Assembly: GCA_002389765.1 (NCBI GenBank)
Contig: DGQM01000024.1
Location: forward strand, 309,896 to 373,895
DNA length: 64,000 nt
Reading direction: 5' to 3'
Source: Bacteroidetes bacterium UBA4414
GTDB lineage: Bacteria > Bacteroidota > Bacteroidia > Chitinophagales > Chitinophagaceae
The translations under genes were made by a program, and so were the position numbers. Below, one piece after another: positions 52,801 through 60,224 of this stretch. The notes under the pieces are model-generated. The model saw only the letters and a list, made by a program, of their open reading frames with translations. It had not been told where the DNA came from and did not search any database. The first letter of the stretch is position 1. Each line of letters starts with the position of its first letter.

Positions 52801-53173
52801 CCTTTAATCTTCTGGCCGCTTCTTTAACCACTGCAAATGCATAAGGAGCAATCTTTTCAAGGATTTCCTCTATTTGCTGGTCGCGCTTTTTTATCAGTTT
52901 ATCTACTTCATTATATACAGCCTCACGTTCGTGCAGGTCTGTTTCAGCATATTGTTCGCCCGCAGCCTTTTGTTCAGCTATCTGTGCATCAATATCTTTC
53001 AGGTACTCGCGGATTTGAGCGCGGAACTCATAAGTTTTATTACGCAGTTCATCATGCGACAGGGATTGCAGATCATTGTATATCCTGTTAATCTCGGCTA
53101 CAATCGGTTGTACGCGTTTTACGTCTTTGTCAGACTTGCTGCCGCCAAACAGTTTGGAAAGGAAACCAATCAT
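49847..53173 (-). CDS. secA: preprotein translocase ATPase SecA
   Basis: Motor of the Sec export pathway, pushing preproteins through SecYEG at the inner membrane. The 1108 residues are longer than the E. coli protein (901), as is usual in Bacteroidota; the extra length lies in the N-terminal region and around the scaffold. Markers: IAEMATGEGKTL (Walker A), DEVDSVLVDDARTPLIISG (DEAD-like), TNMAGRGTDIKLG, RQGDPGTSQFFVSLEDDL, and the C-terminal zinc module CPCGSGKKYKSCHG, which binds SecB or ribosomes. It supplies all T9SS cargo in the window. Confidence 0.98.
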   Translation of the reverse strand: MIGFLSKLFGGSKSDKDVKRVQPIVAEINRIYNDLQSLSHDELRNKTYEFRAQIREYLKDIDAQIAEQKAAGEQYAETDLHEREAVYNEVDKLIKKRDQQIEEILEKIAPYAFAVVKEAARRLKENPVIVSKATELDKELALEKDYIRVDGDMCHFSNSWQAAGNTVTWNMVHYDVQLIGGLTLHEGKIAEMATGEGKTLVSTLPAYLNALPGEGVHIVTVNDYLARRDQEWNGPLFEFLGLTVDCIDKHQPNSPMRRKAYMADITYGTNNEFGFDYLRDNMVHHPDEKVQRKHHYAMVDEVDSVLVDDARTPLIISGPVPRGDEQQFHVLKPRIEKLIEAQKRVINNSITEAKKLIAEGKADKDNGGLHLYRAYRGLPKSTALIKFLSEEGNKQILQKAENHFIGEQKRNMPVVDSELYFYIEEKQNSVDLTEKGLALITQSGEDPHFFILPDIATGLTAIENMDASPEEKAQRKDALLQEYSIKADRIHSIQQLLKAYTLFEKDVEYVVMDGKVKIVDEQTGRILDGRRYSDGLHQAIEAKENVEVEAATQTFATITLQNFFRMYHKLGGMTGTAETEAGELWEIYKLDVVAIPTNVPISRKDQQDLVYKTKREKYKAVIDEIEALRGVGRPVLVGTTSVEVSELLSRMLQQKKIPHNVLNAKQHSKEAQVVAEAGLTGSVTIATNMAGRGTDIKLGPGVKEAGGLAIIGTERHESRRVDRQLRGRAGRQGDPGTSQFFVSLEDDLMRLFGSERIASLMDKMGHKDGEVLQHSMITKSIERAQKKVEENNFGIRKRLLEYDDVMNSQRDVIYKRRNHALFGDRLAIDIDNAMYDVCIDTATKFEDSRDFEAFKLDVMMHLAMEPQGITADEFAKGDLSAIGDKLYNQVKEFYTRKTAAISENILPALTQILNENGDRVENIVIPFTDGIRGIQVYANLKEAVATNGRSVYQTLEKNMTLALIDDAWKDHLRAMDDLRNSVQMASYEQKDPLLIYKFEAFNLFKQMMLETNKTITSFLLRAGIPMQDAPPQAVDEIPQHTDMSELQMNKEEIDEAGQDYAADEHDVYNEDTAVRRTPVQAGPKIGRNDPCPCGSGKKYKSCHGRGLQ

Positions 53174-53437
53174 TTTTACGTTCTGTTATTAATTATAATT
53201 CCGAAATATCTCTTTGAGCCATCCGGGGTTAAAAAACAATAAGTATCAAAAGCTGTGCAGTTTTTGAAAACTGACAGCCTGACACCTAAAGGGCACCAAA
53301 ACTACGCCAAATGCCGCATTTGAGCAAGGAAATAAATGCCATAAACGCCTGATTAAAAAAAAATTGCCCCTACCTATTGCAAGGCAAGAAAATTTTTATG
53401 TATTTTGGAAACGATTTAGAAAAAAAAGCGACTAATT

Positions 53438-53977
53438 ATGAAAAAAACCTTCATCCTCATTACAACTGTGTTGGCATCGGTTTTTGCTACTAATACTGTT
53501 TCTGCTCAAAACGATGAACTGGTTAGGGTGTATCGTTGGTACAATCCAAACGATCAGAACTATGTTACAGTTGCTGAAGGAGAATATCAGGACGGCCAAA
53601 TGCTGAACTGGGGCTGGAAAGAAAAAACTTTGATGTTTGTAGCTTATCGCAACCCGGGTCCTGGTCGCGTAGCTGTTAACAGCTGGTACAATCCTGACAC
53701 TAAAGATTATGCGAGCATCTCTGACGATGAATTCAGCGATGACCAAATGATAAAAATGGGTTATACTAACAAGCATTCACAATTTTATGCCCTGACAGGT
53801 CGTGGTGCTAACACTGTTACTATCTATCGTTGGTATGTTCCTAAAAACCACGATTGGGTAACTATACCTGAAGAAGGTAATACTGATGCATACTACAAAA
53901 AAGGCTACCGCAAGAAATCATTCCAGTATTTCGGTATTGCTCGCGCTGCAGATGCATATATCTACAACCAACTGTAA
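53438..53977 (+). CDS. secreted triple-repeat protein (DUF5648-like repeats)
   Basis: A 179-residue secreted protein: signal peptide (ILITTVLASVFATNTVSAQ), then three repeats of about 48 residues. Each has a VYRWYNPNDQNYVTV-like opening (R-WY-x-P/N-x-x-D) and a K-x-L/S-x-F-x-x-A-aromatic end, e.g. WKEKTLMFVAYR. The layout resembles DUF5648 repeats (YRLYNP...HFYT pattern), which occur in secreted glycan-active proteins. No enzyme motif is seen. The 264 bases before it (53174-53437) hold no gene and only weak, unconvincing promoter-like and inverted-repeat sequences. Confidence 0.75.
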   Translation: MKKTFILITTVLASVFATNTVSAQNDELVRVYRWYNPNDQNYVTVAEGEYQDGQMLNWGWKEKTLMFVAYRNPGPGRVAVNSWYNPDTKDYASISDDEFSDDQMIKMGYTNKHSQFYALTGRGANTVTIYRWYVPKNHDWVTIPEEGNTDAYYKKGYRKKSFQYFGIARAADAYIYNQL

Positions 53978-54006
53978 TATCTTATTTAGTAAGTATATAC
54001 AATGTT

Positions 54007-54037
54007 ATAGGCTACCATATGGTAGCCTATAGTTTTT
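54007..54037 (+). terminator. intrinsic terminator after the triple-repeat gene
   Basis: ATAGGCTACCAT is followed directly by its complement ATGGTAGCCTAT, then AGTTTTT. Confidence 0.85.
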
Positions 54038-54058
54038 ATATCTGCGGTTCAGTTCTTA

Positions 54059-55231
54059 TTATAGTACTTGTACAATCAGGAATTTCAGGTATTGAGTGGT
54101 TGGTACATGCCAAAGTATCGGGTGGTCTGATGCTTGTGTCTGCCATGTCACCTGACGTATTTTCCTTTTAGCATCTTTAGCTGCCATTTCGATTGTTTTC
54201 AGGAACATATCAGGCGGTACCAGATTGGTACAAGATGCTGTTACCAGAAAACCTCCTGGCTTAGTCAGTTTCATACCACGCAGGTTAATTTCTTTATAGC
54301 CTGTGATGGCTTTCTGAATGTTTTCGCGGCTTTTTGTAAATGCAGGCGGGTCAAGCATTACAACATCATAACGTTTGCCCTCTTTTACCCACTGTTTCAA
54401 TACATCAAATGCGTTTACAGCCTCAAACTTACATTTGTCTTGAAAGCCGTTCAGCTCTGCATTGCGGCGGGCTGTATTCACTGCATTTTCTGATATATCA
54501 AGACCCAATACAGACTTTGCACCGTAGTGTGCTGCATGCATAGAGAATGTACCTGTGTAGCAAAATGCCTCCAGTACGTCGGCATCTTTTACAATGTGCT
54601 GTACCGCACGGCGATTATCCTGCTGGTCGAGGAAGTAACCTGTTTTTTGCCCGTTTACTATATCCACATGAAATTTCAGCCCGTTTTCATTCAGGATGAT
54701 ATTGGTATCGAACGGAGCCGACAAAAATCCTTTTTGTTGTGGCAATCCCTCCAGTTCACGCACAGGTACATCATTCCTTTCGTAGATGCCTTTGGGTTTG
54801 AAAATAGCCTCCAAAGCCTTTACTATGGCTGGTTTCCACTTGTCTATGCCAAGTGCCAGTGTTTGTATTACAAAATAGTCGTTGAACTTATCGATGATAA
54901 GTGCGGGTAGTTGGTCGGCCTCGCCAAATATCAGCCTGCAGTTTTCTACATAGCCAATGCTTTGCCTGTATGCCCATGCTTCGGCAATGCGCTTGTGGAA
55001 AAATTGCTCATCAATCACTTCTTCCTTATCTCTTGATACAAGGCGGATGCGTATCTGCGATGCAGGGTTTATGTAGCCCTTGCCTACAAAAGAACCGTTG
55101 TAAGAGAATACATCTACAATATCCCCGGGTTCGTATGTACCTTCACTATCGCCCAGTTCGTTGCCGAAAATCCATGGGTGGCCGTTTATGACACGGTCGC
55201 CTGCTTTTTTCCTCAAAAAGAATTTTGCCAT
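54059..55231 (-). CDS. class I SAM-dependent rRNA (cytosine-C5) methyltransferase, RlmI-like
   Basis: About 390 residues from ATG 55231. An N-terminal PUA domain (FFLRKKAGDRVINGHPWIF) precedes a class I methyltransferase: FCYTGTFSMHAAHYGAKSVLGLD (SAM loop, as FCYTGTFSMHAA) and MLDPPAFTKSRENIQKA, the DPPxF motif typical of RlmI/YccW, plus the TASCTNLVPPDMF catalytic Cys region. Probably methylates a cytosine in 23S rRNA. The TTG-like upstream start at 55258 is rejected: a TATTTTTG promoter element sits just before ATG 55231. Confidence 0.88.
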   Translation of the reverse strand: MAKFFLRKKAGDRVINGHPWIFGNELGDSEGTYEPGDIVDVFSYNGSFVGKGYINPASQIRIRLVSRDKEEVIDEQFFHKRIAEAWAYRQSIGYVENCRLIFGEADQLPALIIDKFNDYFVIQTLALGIDKWKPAIVKALEAIFKPKGIYERNDVPVRELEGLPQQKGFLSAPFDTNIILNENGLKFHVDIVNGQKTGYFLDQQDNRRAVQHIVKDADVLEAFCYTGTFSMHAAHYGAKSVLGLDISENAVNTARRNAELNGFQDKCKFEAVNAFDVLKQWVKEGKRYDVVMLDPPAFTKSRENIQKAITGYKEINLRGMKLTKPGGFLVTASCTNLVPPDMFLKTIEMAAKDAKRKIRQVTWQTQASDHPILWHVPTTQYLKFLIVQVL

Positions 55232-55235
55232 CGTG

Positions 55236-55243
55236 CAAAAATA
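55236..55243 (-). promoter_or_regulatory. -7 promoter element immediately before the rRNA methyltransferase start
   Basis: Minus-strand TATTTTTG lies 4 bases upstream of the ATG at 55231. If used, the transcript would begin at about the start codon. Confidence 0.4.
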
Positions 55244-55295
55244 ATATACTGCCGACAACAGGGGGTTATTTATTTTTGTTCTACTGCACAGAAAT

Positions 55296-56957
55296 ATGTT
55301 ACAGAAGCTTGTTATAAGAAATTACGCCATTATAGATAATCTGGAAGTAAAGCCGGACGCACATCTCAATACCATAACAGGTGAGACGGGTGCGGGTAAA
55401 AGTATCATACTCGGTGCGTTATCGCTCATCTTGGGAGCACGAGCAGATACGTCTGTACTAATAAATAAAGAGGAAAAATGTGTCGCAGAAGCTCATTTTG
55501 ATGTGACAGAAAATGCTGCCTTCAGGCAGTTGCTGGAACAGGAAGACATAGATTTTGAATCTGTAGCCATCATACGCAGAGAGATAAGTGCGGCGGGCAA
55601 ATCAAGAGCATTTGTCAATGATACACCTGTTACATTGCCTGTATTAGCGAAGCTTACGTCTTTGTTGGTAGATTTGCAACAGCAATTTGGGCATCTTGCA
55701 TTGGAAGATGATAGCTTTCAGCTGGATGTGATAGATTCCATTGCTCAATCTGTACAAGATCGTGAAGCCTATAATGCGCAGTACAAAGAATACAGAAAAC
55801 TATCCAACAGCCTTGCTGAGTTGCAGCAACAACAATTGCAATGGCAGAAGGAAGCAGACTATAATAGTTTTCTGCTGCAAGAGCTTACTGAAGCAGGTTT
55901 CAAAGAAAACGAAATAGAAGATGCAGAGAAGCAATTGAAACAATTGCTGCATGCAGAAAAAATAATCAACACACTGAAAGCTGCGCAAGCATCGCTTGAA
56001 GATGGCGAACAGCCGATGGTGAATGAAGCAAAACGTGCATCGCAAAGCCTGCAGTCTATTACAGATGTATTTACAGAAGCGATGCCTATACAAGAGCGTA
56101 TGAACTCTGTATGGTTGGAGCTGAAAGATATTGCTGCAGAGCTGTCGGCATTGCAGGATAAAGTATCGTTGGATGAGGAACTGGTGAGCAAGCTGCAGGA
56201 GCGTGTAGATATTGGCTATAAGCTATTAAAGAAACACGGATTGCAGGATACGAACGCATTGCTGGCATTGCAAAATACATTGCAACACGCAATGGACGAT
56301 AATAGCGCATTGACTGATAAGATTGCTGCGCTGGAAAAAGAGCAGCAAGTCTTATTTGTACAATTACAAAAGAGTGGGGAAGCGCTATCTGCAAAACGTG
56401 CAAAAGCGATGCCTACGTTCACTGCCCAGATAAATGAATTGCTGGCACTGGTAGGTATGCCAAATGCGCGTATTGATATACAGATGAAGGCGCTGAATAC
56501 ACCTGCTTTGCATGGTGTTGACGATGTGGCTTTCTTGCTGGATGCGAATAAAAGTGGACAATTCCTGCCGGTACAAAAAGCAGCATCGGGAGGTGAGATG
56601 AGTAGGATAATGCTATGCATAAAATCATTGACCGCGGCAGCTATGCAATTGCCTACGCTGATATTTGATGAGGTAGATACAGGTATATCGGGCGAGGCTG
56701 CAAGGCAAGTGGGAATATTGCTGCGCAAACTGGCGTCGCATCATCAAATCATTTGTATTACACACCAGCCGCAGGTTGCAGCCAAGGGTACTTCTCACTT
56801 CTATGTGTTTAAAGAAGAAGGGAAAGACGGCAGAATAAAAACACAACTAAAGCTACTGGCGCAAGACGAAAGAGTAGATGCCATTGCCCGTATGATAGGG
56901 GGTGAGCAGCCTAGCAAAGCAGCCATAGACAATGCTAAAGAACTAGTTGAAGCATAA
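55296..56957 (+). CDS. recN: DNA repair protein RecN
   Basis: SMC-like ATPase that acts early at DNA double-strand breaks. N-terminal Walker A is GETGAGKSIILGALSLILGA. Two long coiled-coil arms (residues about 160-350) follow, then KAASGGEMSRIMLCIKSL (signature) and LIFDEVDTGISGEAA (Walker B), with CITHQPQVAAKGTSHF near the end. Length 553 is normal. The usual QH-rich loop reads LVDLQQQFGHLALED rather than the common H-x-Q-H form. In many Bacteroidota recN sits beside coaBC-porD; here it is separated by about 11 kb. Confidence 0.96.
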   Translation: MLQKLVIRNYAIIDNLEVKPDAHLNTITGETGAGKSIILGALSLILGARADTSVLINKEEKCVAEAHFDVTENAAFRQLLEQEDIDFESVAIIRREISAAGKSRAFVNDTPVTLPVLAKLTSLLVDLQQQFGHLALEDDSFQLDVIDSIAQSVQDREAYNAQYKEYRKLSNSLAELQQQQLQWQKEADYNSFLLQELTEAGFKENEIEDAEKQLKQLLHAEKIINTLKAAQASLEDGEQPMVNEAKRASQSLQSITDVFTEAMPIQERMNSVWLELKDIAAELSALQDKVSLDEELVSKLQERVDIGYKLLKKHGLQDTNALLALQNTLQHAMDDNSALTDKIAALEKEQQVLFVQLQKSGEALSAKRAKAMPTFTAQINELLALVGMPNARIDIQMKALNTPALHGVDDVAFLLDANKSGQFLPVQKAASGGEMSRIMLCIKSLTAAAMQLPTLIFDEVDTGISGEAARQVGILLRKLASHHQIICITHQPQVAAKGTSHFYVFKEEGKDGRIKTQLKLLAQDERVDAIARMIGGEQPSKAAIDNAKELVEA

Positions 56958-56986
56958 ATAAAGGGAAGCAATTGCTTCCCTTTATT
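56957..56986. terminator. bidirectional terminator after recN
   Basis: AATAAAGGGAAGCAA followed by its exact complement: a 30-base perfect palindrome overlapping the recN stop region. It also serves the convergent BNR-repeat gene. Confidence 0.88.
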
Positions 56987-57010
56987 ATTATAATTGCATT
57001 TGTTTGTCAA

Positions 57011-59602
57011 TTATTGGTAAGTGACCATTTTAGCTTTAGAGAATACAATATTGTCTTTCAGTATCTGTACCATGTAGCTGCCTGTTGCCAGTGTAGCATC
57101 TATGGTTATATTGCCATCTGCTGGTACCTTGACGTTTTGTTTCCATGCAGTGCGTCCTTGCATATCTACAATCTGTACATCCACAGTACTGCTCAGCAAC
57201 GCTTTATTTGTTGTTTGCAGTGTAAAGCTTCCTTTGTTTGGGTTCGGGAATACTTTTATTACATCTGTAGCGTATGGGCTAACAGTTGTAATACCTACTG
57301 GGAAACCATAACGAGGCGATTTCCACATGCCACGGCCGTATGTAGATGCCCATATTTCGTTGGTTGTGTAGTTGATGCCCAAGTCTGTTACTTCTATGTT
57401 GGGTAAGCCATTATTGTATGGCTCCCACTGTGTCATTGTAGTAGCACGATAATACACACCAAAGTCAGTACCTATATACAAAGTGCCGTCAGCGTTATCT
57501 ATAGTCATACAATACACGGGTATATTAGGCAGGTTTTCATTCATGGTTTGCCACTTTCCGTTTAGTGTATAGGTAGCAACTTTTACGGTGTCATAACCAC
57601 TATATGTCAGGTATATTTTATCTCCGTTTTTAGGGTCTGCTGCAATGTCAGAAATAGTGCCATTAGGCTTGTTTGTTATGGTTTTCCAATTAGCACCAAA
57701 GTCTGTAGTATATCGTAGTCCGCTGCTGGCAAGCACCACGTAAATATTATTGTTCTTGTCAGGAGACATAGCTATGCGTTTTGCATTAGAGCCTAACGCA
57801 CCTGATATAGCAGTCCATGACTCTCCACGGTCTGTAGAGAAGAAGATTTTATTGTACCCTGCCAGTATATTATTGCTATTGTTTGGTTGCAGTATATATG
57901 GTGTTATCCATTCGCCGGTGCCGCTAACATTTCCGGGTATTTTATTAGATATGCCCGAAAAGCTGGCTCCACCATTTTCTGTTTTTCGCAAATCTCCATA
58001 TTGAATGGCAGTGTAGAATATTTTGTTGTCAACCGGATCATGTTCGCAGTTCATACCATCGCCACCTGTAAGGTCGCTATATATACTTCCTTGTAATTTT
58101 TTAGAACCATTATCCTGCGCTCCTCCCAGTACAAATGGTGAAATATCGGAAACCGAGTTGCGATAAAACTGTGTAATACCTAGTCCGTTTGTAAGGTCTG
58201 TCCACAATGAGCTTAGCGGATTGCTGGTTTTATATATACCTCCATCATTACACTCATATAGCGTATTTGGTGTTAATGGATTGTATGTATGAAAATGTTT
58301 GTCCGCATGTACCACTTTTATGCCTGGCAGAGAACCTGTCCATTGGTTAGCAATATCCCATGTGCTACCACCATTGTTTGAGTACCATGTGTTCACAGCA
58401 CCGACCACTACATTTTGTGCATTTACCGGGCTGATGGCGATGGTCAGGTCATACCACGACTGTCCATCGCACGAGTTCGCCTCTGGTCTGCCGGATAAGA
58501 TGTTGCCAACACAAGTACCTGCAGTGTCTCTGTATATCAATGTGTATGTTTTACCTGTATCTGAAGAACTGTATATACCCTCAAGGCTGTAATTGCCTGC
58601 TTCGGCAACAACTGCTTTTACAATTGTTGCATCTGCTTTTGTTACAGCCGCCGCAACACGGGAATTAGCACCGAAGTTTGATTGTTGTGTCCATGTAAAA
58701 CCGCCATCAACAGAACGGAATATCTGATTGGTACCGGTTGTTGTACCGGTTGCGTATAGTATATTAGTATCTGCAGGATTATAGATTACCTGTTTGAAAC
58801 TGCCATTCAGTGTTTTTATAAAAGTTTTACCTGCGTCGTTAGACTTGAAGATACCTGCAGTTGTAGATGCAATTAATGAGTTTGTATCTATCGGATTGAT
58901 AATAATATTTGTTATTTGCTTGAAGTCGCGTATCACCCACGTTAGTCCTGTAGTGTCCCAATTGATACCGCCGTCTGTACTTTTAAGCAAGCCTACAGTA
59001 TATGTATCGTTCGCTTCTCTATCGCCCGTAGCAAGGTATATTGTATTGGGATTGATAGGGTTGTAAACAATATCAGATACACCCATTACCGGAAACTTAT
59101 CGCCCAGCGATGCCCATGTAAGTCCTCCGTCAGTGGTTTTCCATGTGCCGCCGCCCGCACTGCCTACAAGAAAAGTATTGCTGTCTGTTGGGTGAAAAGC
59201 TACTACGTTTACGCGGCCAACACCACTATAACCTCCGTTCGATTTATCTGGTCCCTGAAATGTCCACGATGAGCTGAATGCAGTGGATTTACTTTGAGCT
59301 GCGTATTGTTTTGCTTTATACCATGCCTGTAGTTTTGCTGATGGAGATACCAGATATCCTTTAGTATCTGTATGATGTTCCCAATACCACTTCCACCTGT
59401 CAAAGTGGTAATGTTCATCTTCCTCCGGTTCTTCGTTTGCAGTTTTTTTCTGCGCACGTTCTTCTGCCTCTTTTTCTTCATGCATCTCTTCGACAATATC
59501 TCTCAGCTTAACGGGTGTGTTGCCAAGATTTTTTGTCCATGGTTGTGCTTGTACTGCAGCACTTAGAAATAATGTGCTGAGTACTAAAAATAATCTCCTC
59601 AT
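57011..59602 (-). CDS. secreted BNR/sortilin-like beta-propeller protein with T9SS sorting domain (copy 2)
   Basis: An 863-residue paralogue of 34281-36971: signal peptide ending VQAQPW, a charged helical segment (MHEEKEAEERAQKKTANEE), a HYHFDRWKWYWEHHTDTKGY motif also present in copy 1, propeller blades (KSTDGGINWDTTGL, RSVDGGFTWTQ, SNNGGSTWDIA), a conserved YGRGMWKS, and a T9SS type A sorting domain (KVFPNPNKGSFTLQT, GSYMVQILKD). No catalytic residues identified. It is followed upstream by a small lipoprotein gene only 7 bases away, suggesting one transcript. Confidence 0.9.
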   Translation of the reverse strand: MRRLFLVLSTLFLSAAVQAQPWTKNLGNTPVKLRDIVEEMHEEKEAEERAQKKTANEEPEEDEHYHFDRWKWYWEHHTDTKGYLVSPSAKLQAWYKAKQYAAQSKSTAFSSSWTFQGPDKSNGGYSGVGRVNVVAFHPTDSNTFLVGSAGGGTWKTTDGGLTWASLGDKFPVMGVSDIVYNPINPNTIYLATGDREANDTYTVGLLKSTDGGINWDTTGLTWVIRDFKQITNIIINPIDTNSLIASTTAGIFKSNDAGKTFIKTLNGSFKQVIYNPADTNILYATGTTTGTNQIFRSVDGGFTWTQQSNFGANSRVAAAVTKADATIVKAVVAEAGNYSLEGIYSSSDTGKTYTLIYRDTAGTCVGNILSGRPEANSCDGQSWYDLTIAISPVNAQNVVVGAVNTWYSNNGGSTWDIANQWTGSLPGIKVVHADKHFHTYNPLTPNTLYECNDGGIYKTSNPLSSLWTDLTNGLGITQFYRNSVSDISPFVLGGAQDNGSKKLQGSIYSDLTGGDGMNCEHDPVDNKIFYTAIQYGDLRKTENGGASFSGISNKIPGNVSGTGEWITPYILQPNNSNNILAGYNKIFFSTDRGESWTAISGALGSNAKRIAMSPDKNNNIYVVLASSGLRYTTDFGANWKTITNKPNGTISDIAADPKNGDKIYLTYSGYDTVKVATYTLNGKWQTMNENLPNIPVYCMTIDNADGTLYIGTDFGVYYRATTMTQWEPYNNGLPNIEVTDLGINYTTNEIWASTYGRGMWKSPRYGFPVGITTVSPYATDVIKVFPNPNKGSFTLQTTNKALLSSTVDVQIVDMQGRTAWKQNVKVPADGNITIDATLATGSYMVQILKDNIVFSKAKMVTYQ

Positions 59603-59609
59603 AAATCAT

Positions 59610-60134
59610 TTACGGCATAGCTATATCCGGTCTTTTTATGCAAGATTTTACCGGTAAATACAGCCATGTATTTGCTTTTGTTTTAAAAAATAGTCGGTTA
59701 GTCATTTGTGGTGTCACAGCTTCCGGTATAGGCGTCTTGCCGCCATATACGGGTACCAGCTCTATTGTATCACCTTTTTTTATTTTTTCCGGGGAGATAT
59801 CTGTTGTAGTATACCAGTTTTCACCAAATTGATATTTGGGTTTAGTTGTTGTTTTGTTTTTGCTAGCCTTGCTTATTGCACATTCTGTCCATCCATCCGC
59901 TCCTCGCCAAACAAATGTTTCAGGTTTAGCGGTGCTTTTCCATACCAATACAATACGCTTGGTAGTAGTGGGCTCCATTTCAGGCCTGCCGGGCAGTGTG
60001 GTTTGCTCTGCACACTCTACCAATTTGGCATAGGAGGTGCCAGCCTGTACCGCACTTGTTTTTTTAGTTTGTGCGCAAGCGCTGATGGCTGTTATAGAAA
60101 TACTTGCAATAATGGGTAATGCTATTTTTCTCAT
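59610..60134 (-). CDS. lipoprotein of unknown function, operon with BNR copy 2
   Basis: A 174-residue protein with a lipobox (AISACAQ). The mature part is polar with many Lys and Thr (KASKNKTTTKPKYQF), two Cys in the centre (VECAEQT, WTECAIS) and one near the end (KSCIKR). I do not recognise a family. It lies 7 bases upstream of the propeller gene and should be co-transcribed with it, so it may be a partner of that protein; copy 1 at 34281 has no such neighbour. Confidence 0.65.
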   Translation of the reverse strand: MRKIALPIIASISITAISACAQTKKTSAVQAGTSYAKLVECAEQTTLPGRPEMEPTTTKRIVLVWKSTAKPETFVWRGADGWTECAISKASKNKTTTKPKYQFGENWYTTTDISPEKIKKGDTIELVPVYGGKTPIPEAVTPQMTNRLFFKTKANTWLYLPVKSCIKRPDIAMP

Positions 60135-60166
60135 AATAAATATGATAAGTTGTAAATGTAAGTAAA

Positions 60167-60193
60167 GCGGTGTGCATTAAGATTGCACACCGC
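60167..60193 (-). terminator. probable terminator after the S46 peptidase gene
   Basis: GCGGTGTGCA pairs with TGCACACCGC around a 7-base loop, about 30 bases past the stop codon. The following T tract is weak (TTTACTT). Confidence 0.55.
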
Positions 60194-60224
60194 CTCAAAA
60201 TAATGTGTTATGACAGTTATTTGA

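Noticed and set aside
53258..53273. Inverted repeat CAGTTTT/AAAACTG upstream of the triple-repeat gene
   Set aside because: Short and A/T-rich, with no T tract and no other copy noticed; chance is likely.
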